Shown here: one piece after another, positions 53,447 to 62,985 of the stretch
How positions within the stretch are numbered: position 1 is the first letter of the stretch
Layout of the letters: each line of letters begins with the position of its first letter
NCBI GenBank assembly: GCA_016648135.1
Contig: JADDOH010004264.1
Span: 124,001 to 188,000, forward strand
Source: Agrypnia vestita
Lineage: Eukaryota; Arthropoda; Insecta; Trichoptera; Phryganeidae
Length of the DNA: 64,000 nucleotides
Direction of reading: 5' to 3'
The notes under the pieces: generated by a model
Told to the model about the DNA's origin: nothing
Seen by the model: only the letters and a program-made list of their open reading frames with translations
Database searches by the model: none
Program-made: the position numbers and the translations under genes

Positions 53447-53953
53447 TCAATATATATATATATAAAAAGAAACCCGTGTTTCCCTATCCGCCAAGTTTTC
53501 TCCACAACCAGCCACAACCACAACCAACCATGGTTAAGGTGGTGGATAGTCCTTGGTGTCACATCAAAAATATGCGAGTTTGGTGGGGGTGAATGTGCGT
53601 GGGTGGGAGTGGGCGACGAAAATGTGCTTTCTAGCACATTGTTTTGTTATGGAAAGGCCGCAAATGCTTCAGATTGTTTCAAAATAGGCGCGCCGACTGT
53701 GTCGGTGAGTCTAGAAGGTTCCGGAAAAACCTGCTCTAGAAAGTTCTGGAAGGAGAAAGTTCTAGAAAATTCCCGAAAGTTCTATAAGGTTCTAGACTGA
53801 GTGGCGGAATGTGTCGGTGTGTCTAGAAGGCTCCTGTACATTGGATAAATTTGTTCTGTAAGGAAAATGTTCCAGAAGGTTCGCGAAAGTTCTATGACGA
53901 TCCAAACAGTGTACTAAAAATCTACGCGTGCGAAGCCGCGCGGGTACAGCTAG
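53447..53953 (+). mobile_element. Non-autonomous Helitron H1, copy C (short, intact ends)
   Basis: It starts TCAATATATATATATATAAA after an A and ends GGGTACAGCTAG before a T. The 3' hairpin is GCGTGC-GAA-GCCGCGC with one bulged C. It is 507 bases. The segment at about 53700-53890 keeps HSE-like words (GAAGGTTCCGGAAAAACC, GAAAGTTCTGGAAGGAG, GAAAGTTCTAGAAAATTC). It represents the unexpanded form of copy A. Confidence 0.92.
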
Positions 53954-54084
53954 TTAAATATAAATATAATGTCCCCAAACAGCAATTGTATGCTGGTATA
54001 AGGGGACAGGAAATAAAGTAGAATAAATAGGTAAACATGTTGAATATAAGCACTTGTCAAACAGTTATCTCCTCCCCAACACGA

Positions 54085-54335
54085 GTCCCTTCAGCCGTTT
54101 ATGAACAATTCTATACTATTTAATTCCTTTATGGAATTGGGAATTCCATTATAGAAATCGATCGCAGTGTATAGAAAACCATATCGCTCTCTATTAGTCC
54201 GCGGTTTATCACTTCTTATATAGTCTCTTGTTCTTGTGTGTTGTCTGTGTACGTCACTATTCTGGTAAAGGATGACTTTCGGGTTTGTAGACACATTCTA
54301 TAAAAGCTTCGTAACATTTGAGATAAACCTGATGT
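54085..54335 (-). pseudogene. Jockey-like LINE RT C-terminus
   Basis: Minus-strand frame: TNPKVILYQNSDVHRQHTRT, split, RDYIRSDKPRTNRERYGFLY and TAIDFYNGIPNSIKELNSIE. The pattern HxxxTRxxxxxxxPRTNxxRxxFxYxAxxxYNxIPxxIK is the jockey/CR1 C-terminal tail. 5' truncated, and joined to the next LINE at about 54340. Confidence 0.75.
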
Positions 54336-54775
54336 AGGTTTTGAAAACTCATCTCGGCAGCAAGGATCCAGACTCCTGAGATGAGTTTTCTAAGGGGGTA
54401 GCGGGAGTCACACTGATGGACAGAGTGAGAGGGCTGACAAAAGGCACACACTCGACATGGAACCCCTATTCGTACACATAGAAAAATTACAAATGAGGCG
54501 GCTTGGACATGTGCTTAGAATGCCAGAGGAACGAATACCAAGAAGAATCCTCCTGGTAACCCCGGAAGGAAGACGGCCGGTGGATCGTCCCAGATTAAGC
54601 TGGGAAAAGCAATAAAAAATGTATACGAAAACAACATGGTTCTAGACTGGTTGACTCATGCAGATGCAGCGCAAGACAGGGGAATGTGGAAATACCTTGT
54701 CGAGTCCTTGGACCCCCGACCTTACTAGGACAAGGGGATGAAGATGATGATGGTGAGATTTTGAAAATAAAAATT
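54336..54775 (+). pseudogene. LINE tail, family L1a, with 5' inversion
   Basis: From 54373 (GATGAGTTTTCTAAGGGGGT) it is colinear with 12514-12880: LRWLGHVLRMPEER, RRPVDRPRLSWEK-like frames and the (GAT)n end. Just before it, AAACTCATCTCGGCAGCAAG (54343-54362) is the same LINE segment inverted, the mark of twin-primed insertion. Confidence 0.8.
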
Positions 54776-54861
54776 AAAATAATTAACAAAAATATACTTT
54801 GTATATACCTAATATTCCAGAGTTAAATATATGGATATATACTTATGAATATTGGGATGAA

Positions 54862-55010
54862 ATTGTTGGTGTAGTGGTCATGACACTTGTCTAGTGTTCT
54901 AGTGGTCGGTTTGAGCCCCATTTCAAAACACCAGCCAATTAGTCCTATTTTCGTAGCACAAACTTTTGCGTTAGTTTGAGAATCATCTCTGTTTAAAATA
55001 AATTCCTAAG
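54862..55010 (+). mobile_element. tRNA-derived SINE, diverged
   Basis: Box A-like TGGTGTAGTGGTCATGACAC and box B-like GGTTTGAGCCCC precede the body AATTAGTCCTATTTTCGTAGC, shared with the SINEs at 60.8 and 62.8 kb. Its tail differs. Confidence 0.65.
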
Positions 55011-55329
55011 GATAATACTTGTATCATAATACATAACTCTTTACATAACACTGTCCGTCGCTAACGCAACCAGATGGTGCAAATAATGATGAGGTATAAA
55101 ATAATAATGTGGCGTAAGTGCATAATTCTCTATGTAATAATGAACATCACTAACGCACTATTCTTATAGCCTTAAAACGCGGCTGAAATATGTAAAATAC
55201 GTCATGTTTGAAGGGCTGTATCTAGAATTTGGAAAAAACATTCAATGCGAAAACTATCCAAATAAGTATAAGGAAGTTCGACTATTATATAATATATTAT
55301 ACTCAATATGCACATTTTCTAGTTTTATG
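55011..55329. other. AT-rich sequence
   Basis: About 320 bases without a recognised feature. Confidence 0.45.
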
Positions 55330-55612
55330 TAAGCCACACATTATTCTAATTCTTCTTCTAATTATTTTCTCGGTTACTACCAACATCTAGGTTATTTTTA
55401 TGTGCTGGCTTTCATGGTCTAGGTGTCAATTGTTTAATGAGGCTTAATAAGTGTTTTTGTGCAATACATAATAATTATACCTATACATAAAACTACTGAT
55501 ACCTAATGTAACTTGTGTTATTGCTTAATATTGAAATACCTTACCTTTTTCGTATATAAAATCCCTAAAGGGCGTTAGCTAAATTTAAAAAATAAATAAA
55601 AATAAAGAAGAC
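55330..55612 (+). repeat. LINE 3' UTR with poly(A)-like tail
   Basis: A T-rich segment ends AAATCCCTAAAGGGCGTTAG then an A-rich tail, resembling the end of the LINE at 32930-32985 (AAGCCCTACACGGCGTTAA). Only the 3' UTR is present. Confidence 0.55.
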
Positions 55613-56099
55613 AACTTTTAGTATCGCCTCCCTAATTGTTGTTTCGAACTCGAATTGAAATATATATTTTCTATTCGTATTGCATTAAAAACTCATTCAT
55701 TGAGTGTATAAATTGTAATATGCAGTATGCGCATATTTTAATGCAAATCTATAAAATATAAAATGTAAAAGTAAGATTTTTTTCAGTATTTAAGCAGGTA
55801 TATATTTAATTTTCTAACCTCCGTGCGGTATTAACAATTGTTTTTTTAACGAATCTTTTTGTTATTAAAAATTTTCATTACAACAATAAAAATAACAGTG
55901 ATGCGAACGCGGTACGCCTAACCTAACCTAACCTAATCAATGTATGTAATGGTAGCAAAAAGAATTTTGAATGTGCCATAGTTGAGAAAAAAAAAATTGA
56001 ATGTATTTTTTGATGTCGATTCTTAATCCAATAGATAAAGTGATATCACTGTGGGCTTTATTTCTCCACATGACCAAACCATCCCTTGTGAAACTAAGT
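55613..56099. other. AT-rich sequence with a short CCTAA array
   Basis: GCCTAACCTAACCTAACCTAA lies at 55917-55937. The segments 55940-56100 and 56335-56450 are near duplicates (ATGTATGTAATGGTAGCAAA, TTTGATGTCGATTC), as are 56040-56110 and 57020-57080 (CACTGTGGGCTTTATTTCTC), so the block was duplicated. Confidence 0.5.
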
Positions 56100-56300
56100 A
56101 GTAACTAACTAACTAACTAACTAACCATCACTAACTTCCCCGCAGGGGTAGGCAGAGAGGATTGAACGCCACACTCTTCTATCCTGGCACACCACTTTTG
56201 CTTCGGCCACATTCTTACATCTTCTCATACAAGTTCTACGGTTGTTGCGGCTTTTAACGGGGCCGTCCTCAAACACTTGTTGTATCTGATCGTGCTAAGT
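56100..56300 (-). pseudogene. LINE L3 3' end
   Basis: On the minus strand the 3' UTR tag (CTCTCTGCCTACCCCTGCGG) follows a short RT tail remnant (complement of TCGTGC...GTTGTTGCGGCTTTTAACGG). The end is a run of TTAG (AACTAACTAACTAAC on plus). It matches 48118-48350 and interrupts the duplicated block. Confidence 0.75.
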
Positions 56301-56449
56301 AGTAAGCAGTATAAAAACCTAACCTAACCTAAACTAATGAATGTATGTAATGGTTACAAAACGAATTTTGAATGTGCAATAGTTAACAAAAAAAAAATTT
56401 AATGTATTTTTTTGATGTCGATTCCTCATCCAATCGATAAAGTGTTATA

Positions 56450-57020
56450 TATATATCGATAATTATCGCTATAGCTCACCTATTAGAAGGCTCCATAGGT
56501 TAGGAAATGAGTATGGCTACCTATCGGATGTTTTTTCGGAAACACTAGCCGCCTACAAGAAAGCTCTTCTGGACGAATTCGGTCGTTTATAATTGTTTAT
56601 TAATGTCATGTCTATCTCTTGTTTTTAGATTTGAATTTTATTTTAATGTCATTTCACTTTATTTTAATGTCATTTTTATTGCTTCTTGATTTTTAGATTT
56701 GATTTGTTTACAATTATTTCATTTTGTTGTAATTTTGTTGCTTCTTGAATTTCAGACATAATTATTTTAATTTGTTGTAGTTTTATTGATTGTTGACTTT
56801 CATATTTGATTTGATAACTATTATTTCATTTGATGTAATTTTGTTATACTTTATGTTAAGTAATGTTTTATTTTTCTTTATATATCACTTTATTAATTGT
56901 TTTTGATAGAATTATACCTTATCTCCTTTTTTATTATTACCTATCAATCTAAACATGTTTATATATATTTTTTCTTTAATGGTACGTTGTACCGTGTATT
57001 AATTAAATAAATAAATAAAT
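56450..57020 (+). pseudogene. Jockey-like LINE RT tail, 3' UTR and A-rich end
   Basis: The frame gives SPIRRLHRLGNEYGYLSDVF, split, SETLAAYKKALLDEFGRL and a stop at about 56590, then a T-rich 3' UTR with repeated ATTTTAATGTCATTT, ending AATTAAATAAATAAATAAAT. P.RRLxxLGNxY is the same tail motif as at 29190. Confidence 0.78.
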
Positions 57021-57084
57021 ATATCACTGTGGGCTTTATTTCTCCACATGACCAAACCATCCTTTGTGTAACTAAGTAGTATTA

Positions 57085-57529
57085 AAATATGCTCACCCTT
57101 AAGCTGTCGTTCTGCCGGAGACGTAGACACATAAATTATAACGCGGCCAATTAGCGAACAGGCTTGTTAATGAAGGTCGCATATTCGAACGCGCACCGCA
57201 TCAATATCCGAACATGCGCCCTGTCGTCACCGCTGCGGCCGCTTCCCGCCGGAGCGTTTGGAGATGCCGCCATTTTGGGTGGCTTCGTGTGGTATTCATT
57301 TATTAATAATGTTATTTACGAGCGGAACTACCCTTAAAGAAGACGTCATTTTTTACGTTGTGAAAATGGCGCCCAAAGGAAGACGGTAATTACAATAAAC
57401 GGGACCAACTCTCTCGGGATCAACGAGTAGGTAAATATGACATCGCTCCAAAGGTTTGGGATGATCGAGTTTTTGAAGGGTCGTAGAAAAATATCTATTT
57501 GTTATTTAATTTATTAAACAATTTTTTAT
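57085..57529. other. GC-richer patch, unassigned
   Basis: GCCGCTTCCCGCCGGAGCG, GATGCCGCCATTTTGGGTGG and AAAATGGCGCCCAAAGG occur here. GCCGCCATTTT and AAAATGGCG are YY1/Pho-type words common at insect core promoters. No ORF or splice signal supports a gene. Confidence 0.35.
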
Positions 57530-58410
57530 TAATCAATCAGAAAAGACATACAAAAAAATCAAATTAACGGAAAAATATTTTAACAGCTATCGGGATTCGC
57601 ACCGACGGACCTCCGTTGTATCCGGGGATGGCGCGTTATCCAATTTCGCCACGGCAGTCTAGTAAGTTAACGAAAATTTTTCGAACTCACATGTAGTCTC
57701 TTTTTAATTGATTTTTACTCCCTTTATATTAACTCGTGGCGTCTGCTTGCTTGTTTGCCAGCTTGCCGTCAAAAAAACTTTGGATCGATTTTGGACCCTT
57801 TTCCCGTGATCCAATCGAGCTGATACTTGACAAGTAGACTCGTGGCGATAAAAAAATTAATAATTATAGTACAATTTCGGATTTTTAGAAATTTTATTGT
57901 TTTTTTCAAATTGAAATCATTAGAAAAGTTTGATTAGCAACGGCGGTCCGATAACGTCGCGGAATATTTTCTAAATTTGAATTATTCCGTCGGTATACAT
58001 AATAGGTACTTCACTACGAATGTCGAAAATCTAAATTGCCTGACAAATGTTTTTAGAATTTAATCTTCAAAGCATGAAGTGTCTTATTAAAGCTCAAAAC
58101 ATCTGACATTTTAGAAATATATTAAATTACTGTAAGTTTAGTGTTATGTTATATGTTTTAATTCGTCTTTAATTATTGTTGTTATATTTTACAAAGAAAG
58201 GAAGTATGATAAAAACTTGGTTTTTATGGGTTACTTTTTTATAATGCAATAGTCACAAATACCTTTGTGCATCTACCGCTAGAGGACGCTAGAGGAAATT
58301 GGATATCGCGCCATCGCCGGATAGAATGAAGGTCCGTTGGTTCGAATCTTCTTTCGTTTATTTGATTTTTCTGTATGTCTTTTCTAATTGATTAATAAAA
58401 ATTTGTTTAA
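57530..58410. mobile_element. Second head-to-head SINE pair, with repeat R2 between
   Basis: A minus-strand SINE (tail at 57530-57570, box B GGTGCGAATCCC and box A region up to 57665) faces a plus-strand SINE (58290-58405: CGCGCCATCGCCGG, GGTTCGAATC, TTTTTCTGTATGTC). The tRNA-like heads differ from the pair at 47.3 kb but the tails are related. Repeat R2 (57705-58240) separates them. Confidence 0.65.
57705..58240 (+). repeat. Dispersed repeat R2, copy 4
   Basis: It starts TTATATTAACTCGTGGCGTC, passes GATCGATTTTGGACCC and ends GGTTTTTATGGGTTAC. Colinear with 8012-8590 with small gaps. Non-coding. Confidence 0.75.
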
Positions 58411-58547
58411 TAATTCACAGAACTACGTTCTGAAATTTCACATTCACAATAATAATGTATTTTCTTTAATATACGTTTAATTTATTTTTTATCGAAAAAA
58501 TAATTGTTCAAAACCTCCTTATTATTATCCCTTATTAACATTCTAAT

Positions 58548-58730
58548 ATACAGGATTATTTGGAAAACATTAAAAACCCCGCAGGACTATATTTCTGCCT
58601 TAAATACGAGTCGAAAATATTCAAGCAGTCATGACCTAATATCAATAGTTGTGTAGATATACGATATCAAAGTTTGTATTTTTTTTCAATCTTTCTGACT
58701 TATTTTCTGTAAAACATTTTATCTTGTCTA
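58548..58730 (+). repeat. FB1 foldback, left arm only
   Basis: ATACAGGATTATTTGGAAAAC, split, CCGCAGGACTATATTTCTGCC, GAGTCGAAAATATTC, CATGACCTAATATCAATAG and TATCAAAGTTTG match the left arm at 49197. The inverted partner is missing. Confidence 0.65.
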
Positions 58731-59158
58731 ATTCTGTCAAAACTACGATATGCGATTTGTCAATCTTCGCATAAAACTGTGGAAACCACAGAGTATAAAA
58801 TTGTACAGAGATGAACTAAACCCCTTCTCTAGGCGATGGGATCGGGTCACAGTGGAAGTATGTCCCCTCGCGTATATTTAAGACATTAATAATGCAGTTA
58901 AGGGTTCATTACAGTAAAGTATTTTTTACAGTAGCTGTTGTTTTTTTAATTTTTAATAAATGCGTTCCAAACCGTGATTCTGAATAAAAACGTACTTTTG
59001 TAATTAAGCGCGACTCATTTACTTTTCAAGAGTCATTTGTTTTTAAGACGCAATACTTTTATTAGTCTTTAGTCTGTTGTTTCATAATTTAAAAGCCCGT
59101 AGTAATTTTAAACAAGTCAAATATATTCAAAAGGAATTTACGTTAGTTCATGTCTATC
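58731..59158. other. AT-rich sequence
   Basis: About 430 bases without a recognised feature. Confidence 0.45.
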
Positions 59159-60198
59159 TGTGCTATTCTGAAAATATAAATATTGGGATGTCAGATCTTT
59201 ATCCCAACACTTAATAGGCGAAAAAAAATAAAAAAAATAAACGAGATGTAGGTATACGTCGGTGGAGTGGTCAGAGGGAGAAAGAAGTACATGACGGTTA
59301 TCCGTCAAACGTCAAATGTAAATAGAGTCCAACAATATTTCTCTTTTCTATGGTCCAACGCGATGCGTTTTTACATCAGGACGCTGTGGGAGAAGAAATT
59401 AATAAGTGCATATGAAATAATCTTTTTTCTATAAGCTTTAAATACATCATTAGTAATTTTAGTCGAAACATGAGAATCATGAGGTTACGTTTGCGGCGGA
59501 GGGCAGCTGTCAGACCAGACCGGAGAAATCGGATATCGCTAATAAAGGTTTTTACTTTGAGAGAGATACGTGAAAATACACATCTTCTTTAATGTATATT
59601 ATAGATATCTCACAGAGACGAAAGTGTATTTCTTATGGGAAAGTAGGTATAGAAGTCATTTGGGTGTACATAGGGCTTATGACCTATCGTATGGTTGGCT
59701 TAAGTGATCACTTTACACAATGTAACATTCGCCATTTCCACCCATGATAGAATATACCATGCCTATTAATTTTTGGAAGTTGTATATATATTTGAATTGT
59801 ATGACAAGCTTTTACATATGAGTTGTAACAGCCTTTCCATGCAGCCTGTACAAAGCCATTTTCATTCCCCTAAATCCCTACAGATGTCGCTAATGAGAAA
59901 ATCTACAATTGATTTACGGAATTTTGAAAGCAATATACTTTTTCTGTGTAATGAAATTCATCCGAATTACTTGCATTACACTAGGATACGCCAGGAAATA
60001 TTATTTCCAATTTTTATTAAATTCCTTTTTTACCAGTATTTATAAATACTGGTATACAAATCTTCTTATTTAAGTACGACGAATACCAAATATCGATGTA
60101 TACCTACGTCTCGTTTATTTTTATTTTTTATTTTCGTCTATCAAGTGTTGGGATGAAGATCCGACATCCCAAATATTGCTCTTTTCAGAATAGCACAG
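59159..60198. mobile_element. TIR element of about 1 kb with 100-bp inverted ends
   Basis: The left CTGTGCTATTCTGAAAATA, TATTGGGATGTCAGATC, TTATCCCAACACTTAATAG, AACGAGATGTAGGTATAC and the right, inverted, GTATACCTACGTCTCGTTTA, CTATCAAGTGTTGGGATGAA, GATCCGACATCCCAAATAT, CAGAATAGCACAG agree over about 105 bp. It encloses an FB2 arm (59605-59745) and a 90-codon ORF (59773-60045) with no recognised domain. Superfamily unknown. Confidence 0.78.
59605..59745 (+). repeat. FB2 terminal arm inside the TIR element
   Basis: CTCACAGAGACGAAAGTG, GGGTGTACATAGGGCTTATG, TTGGCTTAAGTGATCACTTT and CGCCATTTCCACCC match the left arm of 50990-51355. Confidence 0.65.
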
Positions 60199-60609
60199 CG
60201 TATATTTTTGTGGTCTACGGTTGAAACTTTCCAAATTTATGGTCCGAATTCGGAGCGAGTTATATCGCCGTTACTGGTGAAGTGTTTGAAAACGAATTCA
60301 AACAGATATAAAAATATTTTGGGCAATTTTAAACTGACTGCAATGAACATAGCCACACGTCACTGTCACTGCCAATGAAGCTTCAGCGCTGAAAAGAAGC
60401 ATTTTTAGACTTTCGACAATTTGCCAGACATGGAGGGTAATTCTTTCGGTTGAATATAGTGGCGCACGTATTTATCGCTTTCGTTTTCGTGTCTCGTGTT
60501 TTGATTCGCTTATTCAATTTATTTGGAGAGGAATGACACGAAATGGTAATTTTTTTAATAGAGATGCGATCACGCATTCACTTATACACGGTAAAAATCC
60601 TCTAAAAAT
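60199..60609. other. Unassigned sequence
   Basis: About 410 bases. The 64-codon minus ORF has no recognisable motif. Confidence 0.4.
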
Positions 60610-60796
60610 AAAAAAATAATATGTGGGGTATAAAAGACTGAAAATATACAAAAAAAATTAAAATGTTTTGAATGCAGTCACCAAAGGTTACTAATATAAA
60701 AATTAATGGATTCTATATTTTATGGATCAATCCCTACCAAAATCATGTTTCCTATAAATTATCGAATTCGGTATATAGTACATTTGTAATTTTATT
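60610..60796. repeat. Foldback MITE fragment related to 2208-2450
   Basis: GGGGTATAAAAGACTGAAAAT, split, TGTTTTGAATGCAG, GGTTACTAATAT and AATCATGTTTCCTATA match the left half and centre of the MITE in intron 1. The right arm is missing. Confidence 0.6.
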
Positions 60797-60977
60797 TTAA
60801 AAAAATAGAGATGCGAACACGGAATACGTGTCACATCAATATTCGTACTATTTTCAAACTAAGCTAAACACTTGTGCTATGAAAATAATAGGACTTACTT
60901 GCCAGTCTGGAGTAAGTTCGAACCCGCGACCTTTGGATTACGAGGCGAGTGTCCTAACCAATAAGCTACTCATTAAT
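60797..60977 (-). mobile_element. tRNA-Thr(CGT)-derived SINE, copy 1
   Basis: On the minus strand the head reads TAGCTTATTGGTTAGGACAC (box A), CTCGTAA (anticodon loop, CGT for Thr) and GCGGGTTCGAACTT (box B). The body is AAGTCCTATTATTTTCATAG and the end GTGTTCGCATCTCTATT with an A-run. The anticodon stem is no longer paired on its 3' side, so it is a SINE head. The plus copy at 62781 is about 90% similar by eye. Confidence 0.85.
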
Positions 60978-61009
60978 GGATGAGACAAGAGTGGTATACA
61001 AGGGCAGAA

Positions 61010-61285
61010 GAAGTTGGCGTTCTATCGTTCTATCCTCTCTATCAACAGCTGGAATGAAGCGATTGTTAGTTTATTATGAGATAATAAACTAACTTCAAAC
61101 CGATATTATTTAAAACTATCTTATACCAGCTGCAACCCGTTAAAAATGACGGAACATTGATTCGCGTCTTTGCTAAGACCCAATATAATACATACACGTA
61201 GGATAGAAGAGTGTGGCGTTCAATCCTCTGCCTACCCTTGCGGGGAAACGGCGTGGTGGTTAGTTAGTTAGTTAGTTCATATTAA
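61010..61285 (+). repeat. LINE L3 3' UTR pieces
   Basis: Two partial copies of the L3 tag: TTCTATCGTTCTATCCTCTC (61020) and AGAGTGTGGCGTTCAATCCT, CTGCCTACCCTTGCGGGGAA (61207-61250), the latter ending in TTAGTTAGTTAGTTAG. No RT sequence. Confidence 0.75.
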
Positions 61286-61295
61286 TAGCATATTT

Positions 61296-61425
61296 TTGGC
61301 GCTCCACGGAGAGGCTGCCGTAGCCACATACGTTGAACGGCCCAGCCGAACAACAAACCCGAAGCCCGGTTCGGGTTTGGTGGCCCTGGGTTCAATCCCC
61401 TTCTCCGGCTGTTTTTTTTTTGCCG
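61296..61425 (+). repeat. tRNA-like SINE head
   Basis: A weak box A region (GAGAGGCTGCCGTAGCC), CCCGGTTCGGGTTTGG and a box B (GGGTTCAATCCCC) end in CTCCGGCTG and a run of T, which would terminate pol III. No intact cloverleaf. Confidence 0.45.
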
Positions 61426-61539
61426 TGATTTCGAACGAAATTACGGACGTTACACATAGTTACGCGAACAGACAAACGGACAGACAATGAAATTATTATG
61501 TTTGATAAATATGTATTTTTTAAATGAAAACACATTTTA

Positions 61540-61630
61540 TTGTTTAAATAAATTTTATTAATTTTTTTTTATAGTTAAACTAAATTAGATTAATCGATAG
61601 AAGAAATACAGAAAAAATCTATTATTGACA
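61540..61630 (-). repeat. SINE tail fragment
   Basis: GAAGAAATACAGAAAAAATC and the preceding AATTAGATTAATCGAT resemble, inverted, the tails of the SINE pairs at 47.2-47.5 and 57.5-58.4 kb. No head is present. Confidence 0.5.
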
Positions 61631-61754
61631 TAAGACACTAAAACAATAGTAACTACATACTATCGAAGTCTTTCCAACATTCTACATGAATTCAGAATGA
61701 ACTGAACTAAACTATGAAACATAAACATGAACTGAACTATTCTCGAAGAAACCA

Positions 61755-62095
61755 ATAAAATAAGAAATAAGAAATAAGAAATAAGAAATAAGAAATAAGA
61801 AATAAGAAATAAAATAAGAAATAAGAAATAAGAAATAAGAAATAAGAAATAAGAAATAAGAAATAAGAAATAAGAAATAAGAAATAAGAAATAAGAAATA
61901 AGAAATAAGAAATAAGAAATAAAAATAAGAAATAAGAAATAAGAAATAAGAAATAAGAAATAAGAAATAAGAAATAAGAAATAAGAAATAAGAAATAAGA
62001 AATAAGAAATAAGAAATAAGAAATAAGAAATAAGAAATAAGAAATAAGAAATAAGAAATAAGAAATAAGAAATATAAAATAAGAAATATGAAAGA
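61755..62095. repeat. (AAGAAAT)n heptamer microsatellite
   Basis: About 45 tandem copies of AAGAAAT/ATAAGAA with a few interruptions. The minus-strand ORF of 156 codons, reading FLISYFL over and over, is an artefact of a 7-base repeat keeping all frames open. Confidence 0.98.
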
Positions 62096-62569
62096 AGAAA
62101 AATTGTCATTTTCGAATTTTTTGTAATCATAAGGGAAATTATCCTGAATTTAAAAAAAAAACATTTTTCTTTGCTTTTTGTTATAGTTTGACGTTTTAAA
62201 AATAATCTGAGTTATAGCAATTTGAAACAAGTGTGGCAGGTGAATTATTAAACGAATTATAACTATTGCTCTTTTCCGATTATCTGTAAACTCTATTTTT
62301 CATACTCATAGAGATAATATACATTAACCCAATTTTGTTAAAATTCAGTAGACATTACTAATAACATTATATACGATATAAAGTAAGATTATTTTTTTAG
62401 TAAGATGTGCCGTTTGCTTATTATAAATTCATCATTACGGTAACTTGTTTTTTTATCATTCAAAAATGATAAAAAAACCTAGTAAAAAAAATCTATTTTA
62501 AATTTTGGCAAGGTTTTTATGGTTTTTTAAGAAAAAATTTCATTAACGATGTAAATTACTGCAGGTAGT
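62096..62569. other. AT-rich sequence
   Basis: About 470 bases with no recognised feature other than homopolymer runs. Confidence 0.45.
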
Positions 62570-62760
62570 GATGGTTACATTTCGCAAAAAAATAAGTCAG
62601 AAATATTAAAAAAAAATGCAAACTTTGGTATTGTATATATATCTCCACAACCATTAATATTAGGTAATATTTGCTTGAATATTTTCGACTCATTATTAAG
62701 GCAGGAATCCGCCTGTAAATTTTTTGGTAATAGCTAGTTGACATCCTGTATATTTAGATA
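62570..62760 (-). repeat. FB1-related foldback, single arm
   Basis: AATAAGTCAGAAATATTAAA, GCAAACTTTGGTATTG, CTCATTATTAAGGCAGGAATCC, split, and CTAGTTGACATCCTGTATA match the right arm at 52750-52883. The partner arm is not found. Confidence 0.6.
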
Positions 62761-62780
62761 AAAAAGTAAAGTGTACATAA

Positions 62781-62985
62781 CTTGTTGAGTAGCTTGTTGG
62801 TCTTGTGGTTAGGACACTCGCCTCGTGATCCAAAGGTCGCGGGTTAGAACCTCACTCCAGACAAGCAAGTTAGTCCTATTTTTATAGCACAAGCGTTTAG
62901 CTTAGATTGAAAATAGTAAAAATATTGATGTGACACGTATTCCGTGTTCACATCTCTATTATTTAAAAAAAAAAAAAAAAAAAAT
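62781..62985 (+). mobile_element. tRNA-Thr-derived SINE, copy 2, with poly(A)
   Basis: The head has TTGTGGTTAGGACACTCGCC, CTCGTGA (anticodon loop one base off the Thr loop of copy 1) and GCGGGTTAGAACCT (mutated box B). The body AGTCCTATTTTTATAGCACA and the end GTGTTCACATCTCTATT are followed by an A-run to about 62984. The head carries an 8-base insertion (TCTTGTGG) in the D-arm region compared with copy 1. Confidence 0.85.

Noticed and set aside
60894..60977. Functional tRNA-Thr(CGT) gene
   Set aside because: The anticodon stem is broken on its 3' side, and the sequence continues into a SINE body with an A-rich end, repeated at 62781.
61660..62130. 156-codon minus-strand ORF with FLISYFL repeats, like a membrane protein
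   Set aside because: It is the translation of an AAGAAAT heptamer microsatellite; a 7-base repeat without stops keeps every frame open.
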